In this document: piece by piece, positions 25,306 to 34,840 of the stretch | Position numbering within the stretch: position 1 is the first letter of the stretch | Layout: every line of letters begins with the position of its first letter | Assembly: GCF_029873635.1 (NCBI RefSeq) | Contig: NC_080428.1 | Coordinates: 61,987,957-62,051,956 of the forward strand | Origin: Malania oleifera | Taxonomy: Eukaryota > Streptophyta > Magnoliopsida > Santalales > Ximeniaceae | Direction of reading: 5' to 3' | DNA length: 64,000 nt | The notes under the pieces: generated by a model | Database searches by the model: none | What the model saw: only the letters and a program-made list of their open reading frames with translations | Told to the model about the DNA's origin: nothing | Program-made: the position numbers and the translations under genes

Positions 25306-25924
25306 TGCCTGTTCAAAACCCAAAATTGTAATGTGTGTAAAATATACATGATAATGGGATCAATAACTAAATTCAAAAGATTCAAACGCAAAAATTAGAA
25401 CTTTCTGTAATAAAATTTGAGGCTGTGCTTACACAAAAAAACTAAAGTGGGTTTTCATAGCTAATCCAAAGATTCTTGGATCCAATAATAACCAAGAAAA
25501 CAAACAAACAGGTTCGCATATATACAACACCATATGTGTGCAAAAGTTTGTTCAGCTCATGAATATCCAAATAATTTTACTTCAAACAAACATAAAAAAT
25601 AAAATAAAAATGATAATAATAACCAACAAAAGCATAATAAATAATGCCTTAAATGAGCTTGAGAAACGAATAATTGAACCGGATACACGTAATCATTCCC
25701 ACAAAATCTATGAAGAAACCAATAACATCAGCTACATGAACAAATAAGCATGCACACACAACTAAATAGCAACTCGAAATTAACAGGAACGACCTGAAGC
25801 CCCACTTCACCGTCTTTTTGCAGAAGAAAATGAAAAATTCAAAAGCTATAAAAAAAAAATTTCTTGGCTTTCTCTCCCTTCAATTTTCTCGGTAACAAAT
25901 AGAGAGAAAGCTGTGTAAGATTAC

Positions 25925-26000
25925 CTTTTGATGCGATGACTACCACGATTTTGAGAAATTAGCGGCCCTCGAGGATCTGAGGGGAAGGGGTTGCAAGAGA
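25925..26000 (-). other. RPL36: Predicted 5' UTR exon of eL36
   Basis: A minus-strand donor CAAAAG/GTAATC at 25925/25924 pairs with the acceptor GAACAG just before the coding exon (exon resumes at 25308, three bases before ATG). A leader intron of about 616 nt directly upstream of the ATG is common in plant ribosomal-protein genes. The transcription start is inferred from the TATA box and is approximate. Confidence 0.6.
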
Positions 26001-26002
26001 AA

Positions 26003-26034
26003 TTAGGGTTTTGGAATTATCCTTCCCTTATAAA
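26003..26034 (-). promoter_or_regulatory. RPL36: eL36 core promoter: TATA box and telo-box
   Basis: On the minus strand TTTATAA lies at 26034-26028 and AAACCCTAA (the plant telo-box) at 26011-26003, just inside the probable start site. Telo-boxes in this position are typical of plant ribosomal-protein genes and link expression to cell growth. No classical site II element (TGGGCC/T) was seen next to it. Confidence 0.7.
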
Positions 26035-26129
26035 CCGAGGGTAATGTCGCCATATTGGAAAAAAAAACAGTAACTACGAAGGATGGTTTGCGGGTGCTGT
26101 TTCTCCCAACACGACGTCGTTTTTATTAT

Positions 26130-26930
26130 TTTTAATTGTCTTTTTTAATAAATACAATTATAAGAAAGTATATTTTTATTGTCGCCTTAAACCCTCCTTT
26201 ACATTATATTTAAAAGTATATGTTTAATGTCTTAGATTATCATAATTTATTGTATTTAAAAATTTAATTATTGACTTTTAATAATTCTAGTTTAATGAAA
26301 AAAATAATAAAAAAGTTATTTTTTCTTTGATCATACATTTTGTTTGTAAATTATACTATAAGAGATATTTTACCTAAATTTTTATCCTTATTTTAATTTT
26401 TAAAAATTTATAGAAATTTAAATTCAACCCATGAAATTCATATTTTTATATACTATAATAAGGTAATTAATGAAAGAGAAAAATGATTATCCTTCTAAAT
26501 GACTTTACATTTAAACCTCTGAAAAATATGATCAATCTTCTCGCGTATAAAAAAATATGCACCCACTAAGATGAGTTTGATCTCCTTTTGTTTTCCTCAA
26601 TTTTTTTTCTTTTTGAAAGTAGGAGTTGAGTTAGGAAGTAAGATTTGATATTTCTTAATTGATTTCTTTAAAAAAAAATAAAAGTGAAACTTATGATTTT
26701 AAAAGAAGTTGTTTTGTAGCATTTTATGATCTTTAACTTTTAGACAAGGTTTGAATTCTGTATACTTAACAAGCTCTTAAGTATCTCGAGTTCATGTGGA
26801 AGATCAACAATTCTTTCCATTTAAAGATTAACTTCATAGGAATTTTGCTTCAAACTTATTGCAAAATAAAAGATGTGAAGTTAACCTCATTATCATTAAC
26901 ATCTTTTATTTTTGTTGCGAGATAAAAATG
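26130..26930. other. AT-rich intergenic sequence
   Basis: No gene seen. An imperfect inverted repeat lies at 26856-26925: TTGCAAAATAAAAGATGT against ACATCTTTTATTTTTGTTGC, able to form a hairpin at the edge of the repeat block that follows. Confidence 0.4.
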
Positions 26931-27489
26931 GTGATGAACTGCGACACTGCTCTCCGACTTCTGATGACCTGAAAATGATGAAAACAAAACAGGCTTGGAG
27001 GACCCGATGTTTACTCTAGGGGACCACTCTGATGCCTAAGTAAGGGAACGTTTTGAAGAGGTTGAATGCAACAGTAAGATTGGGTTAAGAGTGAGTTACC
27101 GTGGCCTCTCACTTGAGTCCCTATTTATAGTGGCAAAAGTTGACCCAAAAGTGTATGGCTATTGATTATCGAGTTATGGTGCGGGCGTGAATTGCTCTGA
27201 CTTTTAAGGAGCTGATAACAACTGTTTATGGCGCGGGCATGGATCACTGTGGCCTGCATGGGGGTGACCCCTTCCGAGCAGCTGTCCTTAAGCGATGATG
27301 GCCCTGATTGTGGTTGTGTCATAATGCTCCTTTATGGCAGATGAACTGTTTTAACCCTGATATATGTATTTAGGGTATATCAGTTGTCCCCCCCTTAGTT
27401 TCAAATTTTCGCAACTTTGTTCTTGAAAGTTTGAAAGTTATCCTATCTTTCCTTTTTTTTTTTTTGATTACCGAGCCGGAGTGTAGGGA

Positions 27490-28027
27490 GACAGCTGATT
27501 CGAGTTGATGCTAAGATGAGTTCAGCTGATTCGAGCCGATATTAAGACGCATTCGGCTTTGTTGAGCTGGATTGGAGGAATACGGTTGATCTGAGCTGAT
27601 GCCGAATTGAATTGGAGGAAGATGACTGATCCGAGCTGATGCTGAGATGAGTTTGGCTGATCCGAGCCGATGTTAAGAAATGTTCGGCTTTGTCAATCCG
27701 AATTGGAGGAATACAGCTGATCCAACCCGATGTCGAGCCGGATTGGAGGAAGATGATTGATCTGAGCCAATGCCGAGCTAGTTTCGGCTTATCCAAGCTA
27801 AAATTAGGACGTGTTCGGCTTTGCCGAGCTGGATTGGAGGGAGATGGCTTATCCAAGCCGATGCGAAGCTGATTCTGAGTCCGATTCGGCTGATCCGAGC
27901 CGATATTTGGACACATTTGGCTTCTCCAAGCCGGATTGGAGGGAGATGGCTTGTCTGAGTCAATGCGAAGCCAATTTCAGCTGGTCCGAACCAATTTTGA
28001 GACGTGTTGGCTTTGCCGAACCGATCA
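27490..28027. repeat. Tandem array A, about 90-130 bp units
   Basis: About five to six diverged units, each built on GCTGATCCGAGCCGATGC, TTCGGCTTTGCCGAGC and GGATTGGAGGAAGAT. Units vary in length by partial internal duplication. ORFs reading through the array on both strands are a result of repetition, not of coding. Confidence 0.75.
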
Positions 28028-28079
28028 CTCTAAGCAGCTCTCCTCGTGGATTTCTTCTAAGAAGATCCTCAACTCCTCT

Positions 28080-28720
28080 TGAGGTAAACTTCCAAGAAGT
28101 TCCTCTTGGGGAACTTTGTTCCGAACAGCTCTTCTTGGAAAATTTTGCCGAGCAACTTCTCTCGGGGAACTTTGTTCCGACCAGCTCTTCTCGAGAAATT
28201 CTGCCGAGCAGCTCCTTTTGGGAAACTTTGTTCCGAACAGCTCTTCTCGAGTAATTTTGCTGAGCAGCTCCTCTTGGGGAACTTTGTTCCGAACAACTCT
28301 TTTCGAGTGATTTTTTCAAGCAGCTCGTCTTGGGGAACTTTGTTCCAACCAACTCTCCTCGAGAAATTCTGTCGAGCAACCTCTCTTGGGTAATTTTGTT
28401 CCAAATAGCTATTCTCGAAGAATTTTGCCAAGCAACTCCTCTTGGGGAACTTTGTTCCGACTAGCTCTTCCCAAGAAATTATGCCAAGCAGCTCCTCTTG
28501 GGGAACTTTGTTTCGACGAGCTCTTCCTGAGAAATTCTGTCGAGCAGCTCCTCTTGGAGAACTTTGTTCCAAACAGCTCTTCTCGAGGAATTTCATCGAG
28601 CAGCTCCTCTTGGGCGAACTTTGTTTCGACCAGCTCTTCCTGAGAAATTTTGCCGATTAGCTCCTCTTGGGAACTTTGTTCCGACTAGCTCTTGTCAAGG
28701 AATCTTATCGAGCAGCTCTC
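28080..28720. repeat. Tandem array B, 57-bp unit, about 11 copies
   Basis: Unit consensus includes AGCTCCTCTTGGGGAACTTT, GTTCCGAACAGCTCTTC and GAGAAATTTTGCCGAGC. The phrase AACTTTGTTCC or a close variant recurs about every 56-58 bp from about 28114 to 28671. Because 57 is a multiple of three, several frames stay open on both strands, giving apparent 19-residue protein repeats with no start or context support. Confidence 0.85.
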
Positions 28721-28721
28721 C

Positions 28722-29125
28722 TTCTTCTTTGCCTAATGAGTCGTGCTCATCTTTTGGGCATCTTTCGTGGCCTTATGAGCCTTAGCTCATTAGTTGGGCC
28801 GGTCTGCTTTGCCTAATGAACCATACTCGTTTTTTGGGCATCTTTTGTGGCCTCATGAGCCTTAACTCATCAGTTGGGCCGGTGGTCTTTACCTAATGAG
28901 TCGTACTCATTTTTTGGGCATCTTTTGTGGTCTCATGAGCCTTAGCTCATAAGTTGTGCCGATCGTCTTTGCATAATGAGTCGTACTCATCTTTTGGGCA
29001 TCTTTTGTGACCTCCTAAGCCTTAGCTCAGTAGTTGGGCTGGTCTTCTTTGCCTAAAAAGTCGTGCCCATTTTTGGGCATCTTCTTTGGGCCTCATGAGT
29101 GTTGCTCATCAGTTGAGCTGGTTTC
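28722..29125. repeat. Tandem array C, about 80-bp unit, five copies
   Basis: Units contain GCCTAATGAGTCGTACTCAT, TTTTGGGCATCTTTTGTGG and CCTCATGAGCCTTAGCTCAT followed by CAGTTGGGCCGGT. Each unit carries two short palindromes (ATGAGTCGTACTCAT and ATGAGCCTTAGCTCAT). Confidence 0.85.
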
Positions 29126-29394
29126 GAGACGGGTTTGCAAACAATAGTGTACATTTGAAATTCAAAGAATCTCCATAATTTTGCTTTCACCTATAGAGTT
29201 TCAAGATTTTTCATTAAGTGAGCCATACCTTTGGGGTATCGCGATTTTCCTCGGGACGTGGGTGTTAGAAGATATCTTCTTCATATTGCGGGCCCGTACA
29301 AGGACTTACAACCTTTTTCTCGAGACATGAAATAATAAATGATCCCGCCTCCTCTAGATTCACGTTTTTGTAGAGATTCGGGCCAACTTTTCTT

Positions 29395-29401
29395 TATAAA
29401 A
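29395..29401 (+). promoter_or_regulatory. Plus-strand TATA box of the old element
   Basis: TATAAAA in CTTTATAAAAGGTGCTTGC, followed by a GC-richer leader. Without the younger solo LTR at 29680-31530, the next feature downstream is the gag-like ORF start at 31547, so this may have been that element's promoter. Inference only. Confidence 0.4.
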
Positions 29402-29674
29402 GGTGCTTGCTGGCTCATTTGCACCCTGTCTCAACCGAGAGGTTCCCTTGCTGCTAGGTACGCCCTCGCTCCGCCCTTTTCCTTACGTCTTTTCATTCTT
29501 TTTCTTGGCATTGTGTGTTGATTTTTTCTGCTATGTTCTTAACGTTCTTCATATCTTGTTTGAATGTTCTTTGCGTTCTTCATTTTCCTTGGATGTGTTC
29601 TTAGTAAACAATTGGAAATATGCATTGTTGATCTAAATCTTTGTATAGTGTAAATTGTTTGTCCTTTTGACACT

Positions 29675-30032
29675 TTAAATGTAAGAACCAAAATCGTGAT
29701 AAATGGGTAAAATAAATAAGAGAGGGGTAAAATTGGTATTTGAACAGGCTTCATCGACGAAGCCAGAGTTCGTTGATGAAGGCTATGCATTACTCGTTGA
29801 TGAAATTCAGGGGTTCGTCAACGAGGAGAAGCCGAGGAGTCTCGAAAAAATCGGAGATCCTAGATTCGTCAACGAGGCTACCGATTCGTCGACGAAGGCA
29901 GTGGAAGATTCGTCGATGAGAACACCATTTCGTCGACGAATGCGCCCGAGTCAAAGGGCTCTAAATAGGAATCTCTTTACTTCCTTACTAAGAAAACTTC
30001 AAATATCACACTCTCTCTCTCTAGAACTCTCC

Positions 30033-30072
<40 letters not shown>

Positions 30073-31535
30073 GATTTTTTCGTCGATCATTGCTGGAATC
30101 GGGAATTTGAAGTTACCACAAGGATCGTGGAAGGATTCTCTACAATTTCTATGGATCGAAATCTCGTTTCGGAGATTTTCGGGTTTCGGTGTAAAATCGA
30201 GGCCCGGTTTTCATTTCTGATCTGGTAGTTTTTGTAGGAAACTGTTTTGTGAGTATATTATATACTGTGATTTGTAGGTTTTGGAACTTGGTTCGCTGTT
30301 TAGGGATCTTAGGGTTTGGGATTGGCTATTCGGGGAAAAGGTAAGGGGAACTATGTTTATATTGGTTATTTTTGAAATCGGACTTGGTGGAACTGTGGTT
30401 CATGGTCCTGTGTGTGTTTTGCTACTCATTTGGGGGGATCTAACGGGAAAAACTATGGGTTTTTCATTATTACAATTTTAGAAAAAAGGAGCGACGGGAT
30501 GCATCCCTAGTTTTGTTGAAAACTGAGGGTATATGTTGATTTATACCATGTTATTGGGATGATCGTGCCTTGACTTGTTTAAATTGTATTTGTTTGGAAA
30601 ACCATGATTTAGATTACCAAATGGGTGTGGTTTGTTTGGTTATATAAGCATGCATGCGTGTGTGACTATTGAAATGCTAGTAGGAATGCGGTTCCGAAAT
30701 TGTTCCAGGTACTGAAAGTGTCTGGCTTTATATCCGAGGGCGTGTGTGTATCGCTTGCCATGTAGACAAGAGTGTCCGGCTCTATATCCAAGGGTGTGAG
30801 CCTATTTCGGAAAATTAGGCCGAAGGGTGTGGATCCACCAGTTAGCGCCGGTACGATGCCATGGGAGTCGGGGACTAGCCATGTGTCAGTGGCGCCATGT
30901 TCGCAGGTTGGCTACGGGCCAACGCCGTATGTTGCGAGCCGGCTTCGAGCCGAAGGGTGTGACGACACCAAGATTGCTGATCATGTGTATGTGTATGTGT
31001 GCGTGTATGCACTGTGGAAACTAGTACTAGATTGCATTTAACTGCGTGTTTGTTGCATCATGATAACACTCAAATGTCACACACCGATATAACCTGTGTT
31101 CTTCCTTACTGAGAGGTGTCTCACCCCATGCTGTATGTACATTTTTACAGGTCCTTCGAGTAATTGGAACTATCGTCCTAGTATAGGGAGCGTAGTGGCC
31201 GGTGTACTGCGGTTAGCGCTTGGGTAAGTGCTAGGACTGTATTTTTGGTGGGTTTCCATTTTGAGATGTATTTGGGCACCTGTTTGTACGTTTTTTATAG
31301 AGTCGTGTTCTGTTTTTGTATAGACTCTGGTATGGTACTGTATATGTTGATATAGAATGGCATTTTCTGCTGCATGTATGATTGTGTTGGATGTGTTTAG
31401 GGTGCCTAAGAACCCCACAGGGTCAGACCCTCATCTTTTGTACTATATTTGTGGTAGATTTGTATGATACAGGGACAGGTTAGTTTACATTTTCACCCCC
31501 GGGTCCCATTTCCGGGTTTGGGGCGCGACATTAAA
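29675..31535 (+). mobile_element. Solo LTR, 1851 bp, with perfect TTAAA duplication
   Basis: The LTR runs 29680-31530, beginning TGTAAGAACC and ending GGGGCGCGACA, with TTAAA on both sides (29675-29679 and 31531-31535). Inside: a U3 rich in TTCGTCGACGAA-type palindromes (29750-29940), a TATA-like CTCTAAATAGG near 29969, then a CT run (30035-30072) and a leader. No internal gag-pol and no second LTR, so it is a solo LTR left by recombination. It probably belongs to Ty3/gypsy; the motif TTACTGAGAGGTGTCTCACC is shared with the LTR at 32.5-34.8 kb. It interrupts an older element. Confidence 0.85.
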
Positions 31536-31546
31536 GTTTTGACTCC

Positions 31547-32340
31547 ATGAATTCTTCTGAGGTTCAGTTCAGATCTCCCGTAACAATTAAGAATGCTCGG
31601 TCTGACCTTACCCTAGTAGAGCTGCAGACCGTACACCGTTTACTCGTTATCCCCGACACTATCCATATTAGGCTACCCACCAACTTCGAGTTAGCTCAGC
31701 AACTCAATCCAAATGAGATCTATCTGTACACTGATTACCTTGACCTAGGTCTTAGGTTTCCCTTCTTAGCTTTCTTTTTCAATGTGCTTCATTTCTACAA
31801 TGTTGCCCTTTCGCAGTTGGTCCCCAATTCTTATTTGACGTTGACGTGTTTCGCCATCCTTCTCCTCAAACGAGGTCACCAGCCCATCGAGCCTCTGTTT
31901 CGGAGCTGTTATTAAATGAGAAGGCATGTCGTAGAGAAGGAATTGTACTATTCAATGCCCTTCTTGACTACATGTTGTTTATCCCTGGTAACTCTTCCAT
32001 TCATGATTAGAAGTTTCGGTTCTTTTTTGCGTTTGGAGAGCTAGATTATCATGGGCCCTGTGTGTGGTCCACTCCTCTAGATAGTGAAGTTCTTCCCCTC
32101 ATGTTTTGTTTATTCTACATATGCCTAAGTTATATATACATTATTGTATAATCATACCCTTTGTTTCAACCTGATTGCGACACTTGACTCTCACTTTATC
32201 TTGGTTAGAGGAAGCTATCCTTCGAGAGCTGCGGGCCAATGCTCAGTAGGGGCTTATTCCCCACGAGCAGCTGCTCAAGGAGCGAGTCCTTATGCAATGG
32301 GGGCTGAGTCGCGTCTTTTTTGGTCTCTGCTTTTCTCGAG
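31547..32340 (+). mobile_element. Gag-like remnant of a gypsy-type element
   Basis: A plus-strand ORF at 31547-31915 starts MNSSEVQF and includes PTNFELAQQLNPNE, LDLGLRFPFLAFFFNVLHFY and NVALSQLVPNSYLTLT. This pattern resembles the plant 'putative gypsy type transposon' N-terminal domain (PF04195-like: GLRFP ... LAPNSW). Weak continuation is seen to about 32340, possibly across a spliced gap. It is a broken fossil and lies directly right of the solo LTR insertion, which separates it from the TATA box at 29395. Confidence 0.55.
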
Positions 32341-32384
32341 CTTATTATCATCTTATTTATTATATTAAATTATATATTTAAAAG

Positions 32385-32538
32385 TTTGATTAAGTTCGCG
32401 AGCTCATAAGTCGAGCGTATAAAAATTCAAACTTGGCTTGATAGGGAACTCGAGCTACTCGGCCCAAACTCAGACTTGAACCTAATCGAATCGAGAGGAG
32501 TTTTAGATCAAGCCGAGTTCGAATAGCTTGCAAGTAAA
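32385..32538. repeat. GAGCTCG-type dispersed repeat
   Basis: Repeated CGAG/GAGCT words (CGCGAGCTCATAAGTCGAGC, AACTCGAGCTACTCGGCCC, AAGCCGAGTTCGAATAGCTTGC), a style common in plant non-autonomous repeats. Family not assigned. Confidence 0.3.
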
Positions 32539-33539
32539 TGTCACGACCTGCTCATTTTTCCACATATTTTTTTTTATATATATTATCAATATCACATATC
32601 CCATATTCCAGCTTAGCAGGTCACAATCCACCTGGATTCGTGGGCACCAAGGATATATTAGAACATAAAGCAGAAGCCCTAGCAGCAGAAAATATACAAA
32701 CATGTACATCTCAATACCATATACCACAATATACCAGAGTTACTACAATCACTGTATTTTCATATATACATCCAAAAAATAAAACTTAGGGACATTTCCA
32801 CAAAATCCAACTGTCCCTACAAAACTTACCCTTCAAAAAGGGCAGATAGACAGTACTATATCAGCGGGACTTTTCCCGTTCTCCTATCTGGGGCTCCTGA
32901 AAAGTTAATAAGATTTAGGGGTGAGATACCTCTCAGTAAGGGAAATAAACTAATACTAGTGTGTGGCAACATGAGTATACCGTGTTCTACATATACCTTA
33001 CATATCATATTCAGTACTGTTTATCAGATATGGGAAAACATAGGTATATTAAAACATGACAGAACATACTACATTTCATAAGTATATCTCATCTCATATC
33101 ATAATAATAATATAAAACAATCCTGGTAGGTTAGCTGGCTATTGTCATGTATTACCCCCACATGACTGGGTTGTGTGGCCCGAAGGCGGGACCTGACAAT
33201 GGTTGGCCGACCACTACCAAGTCAAACAGTAATCTGTAGGTCCAATGGGTCTACCCGGACTGGTCCGTACACTAGGGGTGATAACAGCACACTTCTTGAA
33301 AATAACCACATCAACCATCCAATGTCACACCACTCCGTACAGTGGCATTAACACAAATATCATGATCACGAAAACCATGGACACATAACAACAGTACCGT
33401 GCAAGTGCTAGCCTAGACCAAGCTAACCAGGTTCTGATATCATATACATATACTAAAATCATGATACATGGATAACTCATATAATTAATTATCAAATCAT
33501 TCATATCATTTTTCACATATACATATATCATGAAAATCA

Positions 33540-33795
33540 TCGGTCCGTACGCCGGTATTTCAAATTTTATCATAGTTTGGTCCGTATGCCGGCAAATCAC
33601 ATAGCACAACCCGTACGCTGGCAAATCTCATCCACATAGCACGACCTATACGCCGGCAAACATATCCACATAGCACGGCCCGTACGTCGGCAGACATATC
33701 CACATAGCACGGCCCGTACGCCGGCAGACATATCCACATAGCACGGCCCGTACGCCGGCAAATCACATATATATCTCAGCCCGTACGGCCGTTTT
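33540..33795. repeat. Tandem array of about 33-bp units inside the LTR
   Basis: About seven units built on CGGCCCGTACGCCGGCA plus ACATATCCACATAGCA, the central ones nearly identical. Each has the near-palindrome CCGTACG and GCCGGC. Minus-strand ORFs through it are artefacts of repetition. Confidence 0.8.
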
Positions 33796-34534
33796 CCATC
33801 ATAGAAATCCATATCATCCTCATTCCTAGAAAACAGTATTTCACAACATTTTTATACTCATGTCATACTGAACAAATTTTCCACATATTCAACATATCAT
33901 CATTTAAACAGTATTTTTCAAATATAAATCATATATATAAATATATTTATTTTTCTTGAAACCAGATGCTACATATATATATGCATTTTGTCAAAACAAA
34001 ACTAGTTTAGTTTATCCCCTTACCTGACTCCTACAAAGCCCCTAAGAAAATCTTCCCTGCACCCGTAGGGTTCCCAACTCAACAACCCTAGAAACGAAAA
34101 CTCGTAGAATTAAAGTTCAGTATTTTCATACGCAAAACATTTTTTACAACTACCACTAAGTTAAATTCGGTTTAAAAAGTCTTACCTCAACTTAGGGATG
34201 ATTCTCAACGTTTCCAATCAACATCCCTGGAAACGAAAACTCCCGGCATTAAATTTGAATATTTCAATGCGTATATCACTTTCTTCAACTGTCAAAAATC
34301 CAAATATTGAGTATAAAGTCTTACCTTGAATTTGTGATAAAATCCAATTTCGTTTCCCTGACGATGTGCTCCGGCAGATTTGTAGAGAACTTCACCAGAA
34401 GCATTGTGGTGGCTTTGGTTTGTCGATCCGGCGTAAAACTGGCCCGAAATCGAAGAGAGAGAGAGAGAGTCGTAGGAGAGAGAGAGAGCACTTCCAAACT
34501 TAAAGCAAGCTTCTTGGAGAAGCTTGCACTATTA

Positions 34535-34612
34535 TGTATATATATATATATATCATGATAACCATTAACTAAACAAAACTTCTTGGAGAAACTCACTTTA
34601 AGATAACTTACA

Positions 34613-34644
<32 letters not shown>

Positions 34645-34715
34645 CATTATTACTTTTAACTTATATGTATTACATATATATCCTAATAACTTATTTATAT
34701 ATATATATATATATA
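34535..34715. repeat. AT microsatellites
   Basis: (TA)n runs near 34535-34552, 34618-34643 and 34697-34717 at the promoter-side end of the LTR. Confidence 0.8.
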
Positions 34716-34840
34716 TTTCTTATCATATTATTCATTTTACTTGTTAATTTAATTATTTTATTTTATTATTTTATTATTATTTTTATTATTTTTTTAATTT
34801 CACTTTTTCCTGTTACTATAGTAAATTTCAGTCGCTTACA

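Larger units (their letters stand above)
26931..29650 (-). mobile_element. LTR-retroelement-derived block with tandem arrays
   Basis: On the minus strand CACTATAAATAGGGACTC (TATA 27129-27122) is followed by a leader containing CTTAGGCATCAGAGTGGTCC, a layout typical of the U3-R junction of Tat/Ogre-like Ty3/gypsy LTRs. Higher coordinates (27400-29130) hold three tandem arrays. At 29395-29401 a plus-strand TATAAAA faces the other way. The ends of the block could not be fixed and no target duplication was found. It is a fossil with many changes; family assignment is inferred from promoter architecture and from the gag-like remnant at 31.5 kb. Confidence 0.5.
32539..34840 (-). mobile_element. Second LTR (probable Ty3/gypsy), opposite orientation
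   Basis: Minus-strand reading begins TGTAAGCGACTG (34840) and ends GAGCAGGTCGTGACA (32539). In the same orientation it has a CT-rich leader (about 34500-34450) and TTACTGAGAGGTATCTCACC, both also found in the 29680 LTR, so the two are related but not the same subfamily. No coding region and no partner LTR were found. The 5 bases flanking these ends do not match; GTAAA occurs both left of the element and at 34821, so the true end is uncertain. Confidence 0.6.

Noticed and set aside
27960-28660. Overlapping ORFs of up to 175 codons on both strands with 19-residue repeats
   Set aside because: They follow from a 57-bp tandem unit divisible by three; no start context, no family, and several frames are open at once.
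33600-33770. CRISPR-like pattern of regularly spaced repeats
   Set aside because: The units are contiguous tandem repeats without unique spacers, in plant DNA and inside an LTR.
33325-33812. Minus-strand ORFs with repeated AYGPCYVD-like peptides
   Set aside because: Translation of the 33-bp tandem array inside an LTR.
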